Source: an uncultured Blautia sp.
GTDB taxonomy: Bacteria > Bacillota > Clostridia > Lachnospirales > Lachnospiraceae
Assembly (NCBI RefSeq): GCF_934371575.1
Contig: NZ_CAKRNY010000083.1
Coordinates: 1-8,860 of the forward strand
Length of the DNA stretch: 8,860 nt
Direction: 5' to 3'
Of this stretch, positions 6,664 to 8,860 are shown piece after piece. A model generated the notes under the pieces. It was not told where the DNA came from, made no database searches, and saw nothing but the letters and a program-made list of their open reading frames with translations. Numbering within the stretch: position 1 is the stretch's first letter; every line of letters begins with the position of its first letter. Position numbers and translations under genes: made by a program.

Positions 6664-6906
6664 TTAAAATTCCATGAGGGCAAGCTTCTTCGCCCGCGTT
6701 AATTGCTTGATGGCATATTCACGGCTCATGGCTTCCTCTTTTGTTGCGTAGCCCTCATAATAGACCAGGGTGACCGGGCGTTTGGTTTTCGTATATTTAG
6801 CACCGTTTTTGCCGCTGTTGTGAGCTTTCAGGCGCTTTTCCAGACAGTTTGTCCACCCTGTATAAAGTGTACCGTCGGCACACTGAACGATGTAGGTGTA
6901 GTTCAT
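6664..6906 (-). CDS. GIY-YIG domain protein (UPF0213/YhbQ-like)
   Basis: This 80-aa single-domain protein carries the GIY-YIG nuclease fold: Y3-T-Y5-I-V as the first motif, Y15-T-G17 as the second, R25 on the helix, and E63 as the metal-binding glutamate. The length and the end motif (S-R-E-x-x-I-K) match the stand-alone YhbQ/UPF0213 group, whose in vivo role in DNA processing is poorly defined. The start at 6906 has AAAGGAG with a short 4-nt spacer; the in-frame ATG at 6939 has no ribosome site. It is convergent with the hemolysin III gene (40 nt gap). No clear terminator is visible in that gap. Confidence 0.88.
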   Translation of the reverse strand: MNYTYIVQCADGTLYTGWTNCLEKRLKAHNSGKNGAKYTKTKRPVTLVYYEGYATKEEAMSREYAIKQLTRAKKLALMEF

Positions 6907-6946
6907 GGGACTCCTTTTTTCCGAAGGTGAAATAAACATTTATGTA

Positions 6947-6988
6947 AAGGAGTATTGTCATGCTGGTAACTGGCAGACAATCCTCCTT
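6947..6988. terminator. Hairpin between the GIY-YIG gene and repeat copy 2
   Basis: AAGGAG-T-ATTGTC (6947-6959) pairs with GACAAT-C-CTCCTT (6976-6988): 12 bp with one internal mismatch and a 16-nt loop that has its own TGC/GCA pair. On the plus strand it is followed by ATTTTTAT, so it could stop plus-strand transcripts. On the minus strand it sits downstream of the SpoIIQ-like gene and upstream of the GIY-YIG gene, with a weaker T tract. Confidence 0.5.
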
Positions 6989-7001
6989 ATTTTTATGAAA
7001 A

Positions 7002-7125
7002 GCAATCGGTAAGCTGGTATATTATTTGCAGTTTGAACGCAGGTCGCGAAGCGACTGCGTTCATGAGCAAGTAGCAAAGCGGACCTGGAATGTCCGCTTT
7101 ACGGTAGGTGGCAGGCACCGATTGC
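7002..7125. repeat. 9-bp inverted repeat flanking repeat copy 2
   Basis: GCAATCGGT (7002-7010) and ACCGATTGC (7117-7125) are exact reverse complements that bracket copy 2 of the structured repeat. They could be an outer closing helix or termini left by element insertion. Copy 1 shows no equally clear equivalent. Confidence 0.45.
7034..7101 (+). repeat. Structured interspersed repeat, copy 2
   Basis: Hairpin A (7034-7063) has arms TGAACGCAG/CTGCGTTCA then TCGC/GCGA around a GAA loop. The linker TGAGCAAGTAGCAA (7064-7077) is identical to copy 1. Hairpin B (7078-7098) has arms AGCGGAC/GTCCGCT, then TTTA. It lies in the 285-nt gap between the GIY-YIG and SpoIIQ-like genes, downstream of both divergent or tail regions rather than inside a gene. 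Confidence 0.85.
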
Positions 7126-7191
7126 GGATTTTTCCACCTGCTTTATTATACGTTGTTTTTTTGTTTTTGTGAATGATTTTTCAAACACGCT

Positions 7192-8010
7192 TTACGGTAG
7201 ATACGTGATAGGATCAATCGGTTCGCCGTCTTTTTTCATAGCGAAGTACAGGTTGCTGCCTTCTTCACTGTAATACTTGGTAGGTGCGGCAATGTAGCCG
7301 ATAATGGAACCTTTGGTGATGGTATCGCCTTCGGCAACGTTAAGATCAGTAAGCTGACCGTAGATGGCCTGGTAGCCATTTCCCAGCTCCATTGTGACGG
7401 TGGTGCCGGTACGGGCATCATTTTTTATGGAATATACCGTTCCGTTTACTGCGGAAACTACAGGTGCACCTTCTACTGCCTGTACGGAAATGGCCGGGCT
7501 TAATTTGTATTGGTCAAGAGTTGGAAAGTAAACGCTCTGGTCCATGCTGTAATCAATGAGAACATGTCCGTTTACCGGCCATTCCATTAATGTATCTTCG
7601 GAAAAACTGATTTCCGGATCTTTGTGCAGGGAGACCTGGGCATTTACGCTGGTGCTTTCTTCAATGTCAGCGGAACTGGAAATATCTGCAGTGTCGTTAA
7701 GTTTGGCGGAATTGGAGATATCTGCAGTGTCGTTAAGCTTGGCGGAATTGGTTAAATCTACAGTATTGTTAGAGATTCCGTCCAGATCTGCTTCTACCAT
7801 GTTAGTGCCGGCTTCTGCAAGTGAAGCATCATCGGTGGAGGCGGCTCCACCAGCTTTTGCGGTATCATTTTCTTTCGTGCTCTCTAAGGGCAGCACTTCC
7901 TGAATATGTTCTGATTTGTTTGCAGTCTGGTACGCTGTCACTCCAAAGACTGCCATAACTGCAAGGAGTGTGCCATTGAAAATTAATTTTGCTGTTCTGT
8001 TTTTCCTCAT
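7192..8010 (-). CDS. SpoIIQ-like degenerate M23 (LytM-domain) protein
   Basis: This 272-aa protein has an N-terminal membrane anchor (about residues 9-27), a long low-complexity Ser/Asp/Ala/Asn linker (about 45-125) with 12-aa repeats, and a LytM-type domain (about 143-272) starting at E-W-P-V. The four canonical M23 active-site residues are replaced: the HxxxD site aligns to S171 and S175, and HxH to N253-L-Y255. The fold signatures G-N-G-Y and D-P-x-x-Y-L remain. It is therefore very probably not a peptidase but a structural engulfment protein like SpoIIQ, the forespore partner of SpoIIIAH. Start 8010 has GAGGTG about 8 nt upstream; the longer reading to 8094 has none. A SpoIID-like gene lies 1.3 kb away. 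No confident promoter was found in 8011-8140. The exact orthology is inferred. Confidence 0.75.
   Translation of the reverse strand: MRKNRTAKLIFNGTLLAVMAVFGVTAYQTANKSEHIQEVLPLESTKENDTAKAGGAASTDDASLAEAGTNMVEADLDGISNNTVDLTNSAKLNDTADISNSAKLNDTADISSSADIEESTSVNAQVSLHKDPEISFSEDTLMEWPVNGHVLIDYSMDQSVYFPTLDQYKLSPAISVQAVEGAPVVSAVNGTVYSIKNDARTGTTVTMELGNGYQAIYGQLTDLNVAEGDTITKGSIIGYIAAPTKYYSEEGSNLYFAMKKDGEPIDPITYLP
7682..7753. repeat. 36-bp tandem repeat inside the SpoIIQ-like gene
   Basis: Two nearly identical 36-bp units (7682-7717 and 7718-7753) encode N-S-A-K-L-N-D-T-A-D-I-S twice (residues 88-111). A degenerate partial unit follows on each side. The units differ at only a few bases, suggesting recent slippage duplication in the extracytoplasmic linker. 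Confidence 0.85.
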
Positions 8011-8138
8011 ATTTTTCACCTCTACATACATTCTGTTCACAGCTGTTGTATTGTCTGTATTTATAGGGTGTCCAGAAAAGAGAAGGTTATTCAAAGAAAG
8101 AGGAAAAAATTAAATTGGTGGCACATAAAAGTATGACA

Positions 8139-8147
8139 TGCTATAAT
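8139..8147 (+). promoter_or_regulatory. Extended -10 promoter of the 119-aa gene
   Basis: TGC followed by TATAAT (8142-8147) is a textbook extended -10; no convincing -35 lies upstream. Transcription would start near 8154. This argues against the ATG at 8146, which overlaps the -10, and supports the GTG start at 8182. Confidence 0.6.
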
Positions 8148-8181
8148 GAACAGGAGAAATAATTTACAGGGGGAATTTGGG

Positions 8182-8541
8182 GTGAAGGTTACAGAAGAGC
8201 TTTTGCAGAAAGCGGAAACGATTCCCAATTTTTCAGATGGAATCATTATGCCGGATGGGGATTATATACTAATTGAGGAAAAAGGACATCTTCAGACGAT
8301 GATGGAACTTTTGCCGTATCCAGAGAAGGAGATTTGGAAAATGATCCCGGAGAATGATTCGGCACTATTCTGGATGATTGAAAAGACGGGATGTGTGCTT
8401 ACAGATTATAATTCTACTGTGGGTATGGCGATGACGCAGTCGCAGAAGGCGGTTTTTGATGCGCTGGTGAAGCATGGAATCATTTCGTCGGAGTATTACG
8501 ACATTACAAAGCAGAGATTGAAAATGAAAAAACTGACATAG
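8182..8541 (+). CDS. Hypothetical protein, 119 aa, GTG start
   Basis: I do not recognise this family. It is a small, acidic to neutral, probably cytoplasmic protein without signal peptide or membrane segment. Its N-terminal half is a mixed strand/helix region (G-I-I-M-P-D-G-D-Y-I-L-I-E-E-K-G), and the C-terminal half ends in a basic helix-like tail. GTG is preferred as start because AGGGGG lies 8 nt upstream and the in-frame ATG at 8146 falls within the promoter -10. Its promoter is at 8139-8147, divergent from the SpoIIQ-like gene. The structured element at 8545, ending in a T tract, probably serves as its 3' untranslated region and terminator. Confidence 0.7.
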   Translation: MKVTEELLQKAETIPNFSDGIIMPDGDYILIEEKGHLQTMMELLPYPEKEIWKMIPENDSALFWMIEKTGCVLTDYNSTVGMAMTQSQKAVFDALVKHGIISSEYYDITKQRLKMKKLT

Positions 8542-8544
8542 AAA

Positions 8545-8708
8545 TTAACCAAATCAGGGAAGTCCCCTGGGGCAGTTGCAAAAAGCAATAAGCAGTGGGT
8601 GGGGACTTGCCTGTATCAGGAGAAGTGCAAGCTCCTTCTGATAAACTGCGAAGCAGTTATCTGGTTATGAGCAGGTAGTAAAGCGGATCTGGAATATCCG
8701 CTTTTTTT
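8545..8708 (+). ncRNA. Candidate structured RNA: repeat copy 3 with a four-helix junction and terminator
   Basis: Predicted by eye. A closing helix TAACCA (8546-8551)/TGGTTA (8662-8667) encloses three back-to-back helices. These are 8555-8567 with 8601-8613 (12 of 13 pairs), 8614-8622 with 8632-8643, and AACTGC-GAA-GCAGTT (8644-8658). The family linker TGAGCAGGTAGTAA (8668-8681) and hairpin B AGCGGAT/ATCCGCT (8682-8702) follow, running into TTTTTTT. It starts 4 nt after the stop of the 119-aa gene, so it may be a 3' untranslated structure, a terminator, or a processed small RNA. The family is not recognised. Confidence 0.6.
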
Positions 8709-8724
8709 CGGATAATCAAAGTTC

Positions 8725-8764
8725 TTGAGGGTTTGCCAAACTTGTTGAGGGGCTTTTGTGAGGG
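8725..8764 (+). repeat. Short spaced repeats of TTGAGGG
   Basis: TTGAGGG occurs at 8725-8731 and 8745-8751, with GTGAGGG at 8758-8764. Between the first two lies the palindrome GTTTGCCAAAC (8731-8741). Short spaced repeats next to the end-like sequence at 8794 could be protein-binding sites, but this is only suggestive. Confidence 0.3.
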
Positions 8765-8793
8765 TTTCACTATAAAAACAAGCATTGGTCCTA

Positions 8794-8860
8794 TGTCAAG
8801 ATTTAGTACAAGTTAAAATGAGAAATTTCTCCCCATTTTAACCTGCCAGAAGCTCAGCCT
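8794..8860. other. Possible end of a mobile element, cut by the window edge
   Basis: TGTCAAG at 8794 is followed by GTTAAAATG (8812-8820) and CATTTTAAC (8834-8842), exact reverse complements, with GAGAAATTTCTC nested between them. Terminal sequences starting with TGT and carrying short internal repeats are common in insertion sequences such as the IS21 family. No transposase is inside the window, so this is a weak call. Nothing coding is seen between 8709 and the end. Confidence 0.25.

Noticed and set aside
8146..8181. ATG start at 8146 for the 119-aa gene
   Set aside because: The ATG overlaps the TATAAT of the extended -10, so it would not be within the transcript.
4816..8708. The repeat copies as a CRISPR array
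   Set aside because: Copies are kilobases apart with genes between them, and there are no regular spacers or cas genes.

Overview
The window looks like a chromosomal segment from a spore-forming Gram-positive anaerobe of the Clostridia, most likely Lachnospiraceae. This is inferred from strong AGGAGG-type ribosome sites, codon choice rich in CTG, GGA, ATA and AGA, a SpoIID-like protein and a SpoIIQ-like degenerate M23 protein, and a YedF/DUF3343 pair of the kind seen in clostridial selenium/sulfur gene sets. No phage or plasmid genes are visible. Species cannot be fixed from the sequence.

Layout. Positions 1-243 hold the end of a tRNA operon: a 5'-truncated tRNA-Phe(GAA), a complete tRNA-Lys(TTT) and an intrinsic terminator. 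Positions 254-3216, minus strand, form one probable operon from a near-consensus sigma-A promoter (3188-3216): a cytoplasmic beta-lactamase-fold serine hydrolase, a DUF3343 putative Se/S carrier coupled to it by an ATGA overlap, then YedF. It ends at a 17-bp terminator-like inverted repeat. A small ORF with a good ribosome site (3355-3612, plus) runs convergently into a membrane-anchored metallophosphoesterase (3602-4792, minus). Plus-strand genes for a SpoIID-like protein (4969-5850) and a TrhA/hemolysin III protein (5962-6624) follow. Minus-strand genes for a GIY-YIG domain protein (6664-6906) and a SpoIIQ-like M23 protein (7192-8010) come next, then an unrecognised 119-aa plus-strand gene (8182-8541). 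The right edge (8542-8860) has no coding sequence but is rich in structure.

Functional picture. Two themes stand out. The first is envelope remodelling in sporulation: SpoIID-like and SpoIIQ-like proteins lie about 1.3 kb apart, convergently transcribed. Both lack key catalytic residues of their enzyme families: Glu to Gln at the presumed SpoIID catalytic position, and all four M23 zinc/catalytic residues replaced. The second is sulfur/selenium handling by YedF and DUF3343, oddly co-transcribed with a serine hydrolase.

The most notable non-coding signal is a structured repeat present three times in the same orientation (4816-4884, 7034-7101, 8545-8708). It has a conserved 14-nt linker and a 21-nt hairpin, and its stems are maintained by compensatory changes. 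The third copy can fold into a compact four-helix junction of about 120 nt before that linker. A partial relative of its 5' half sits at 272-309 inside the yedF terminator. I do not recognise this RNA or repeat family.
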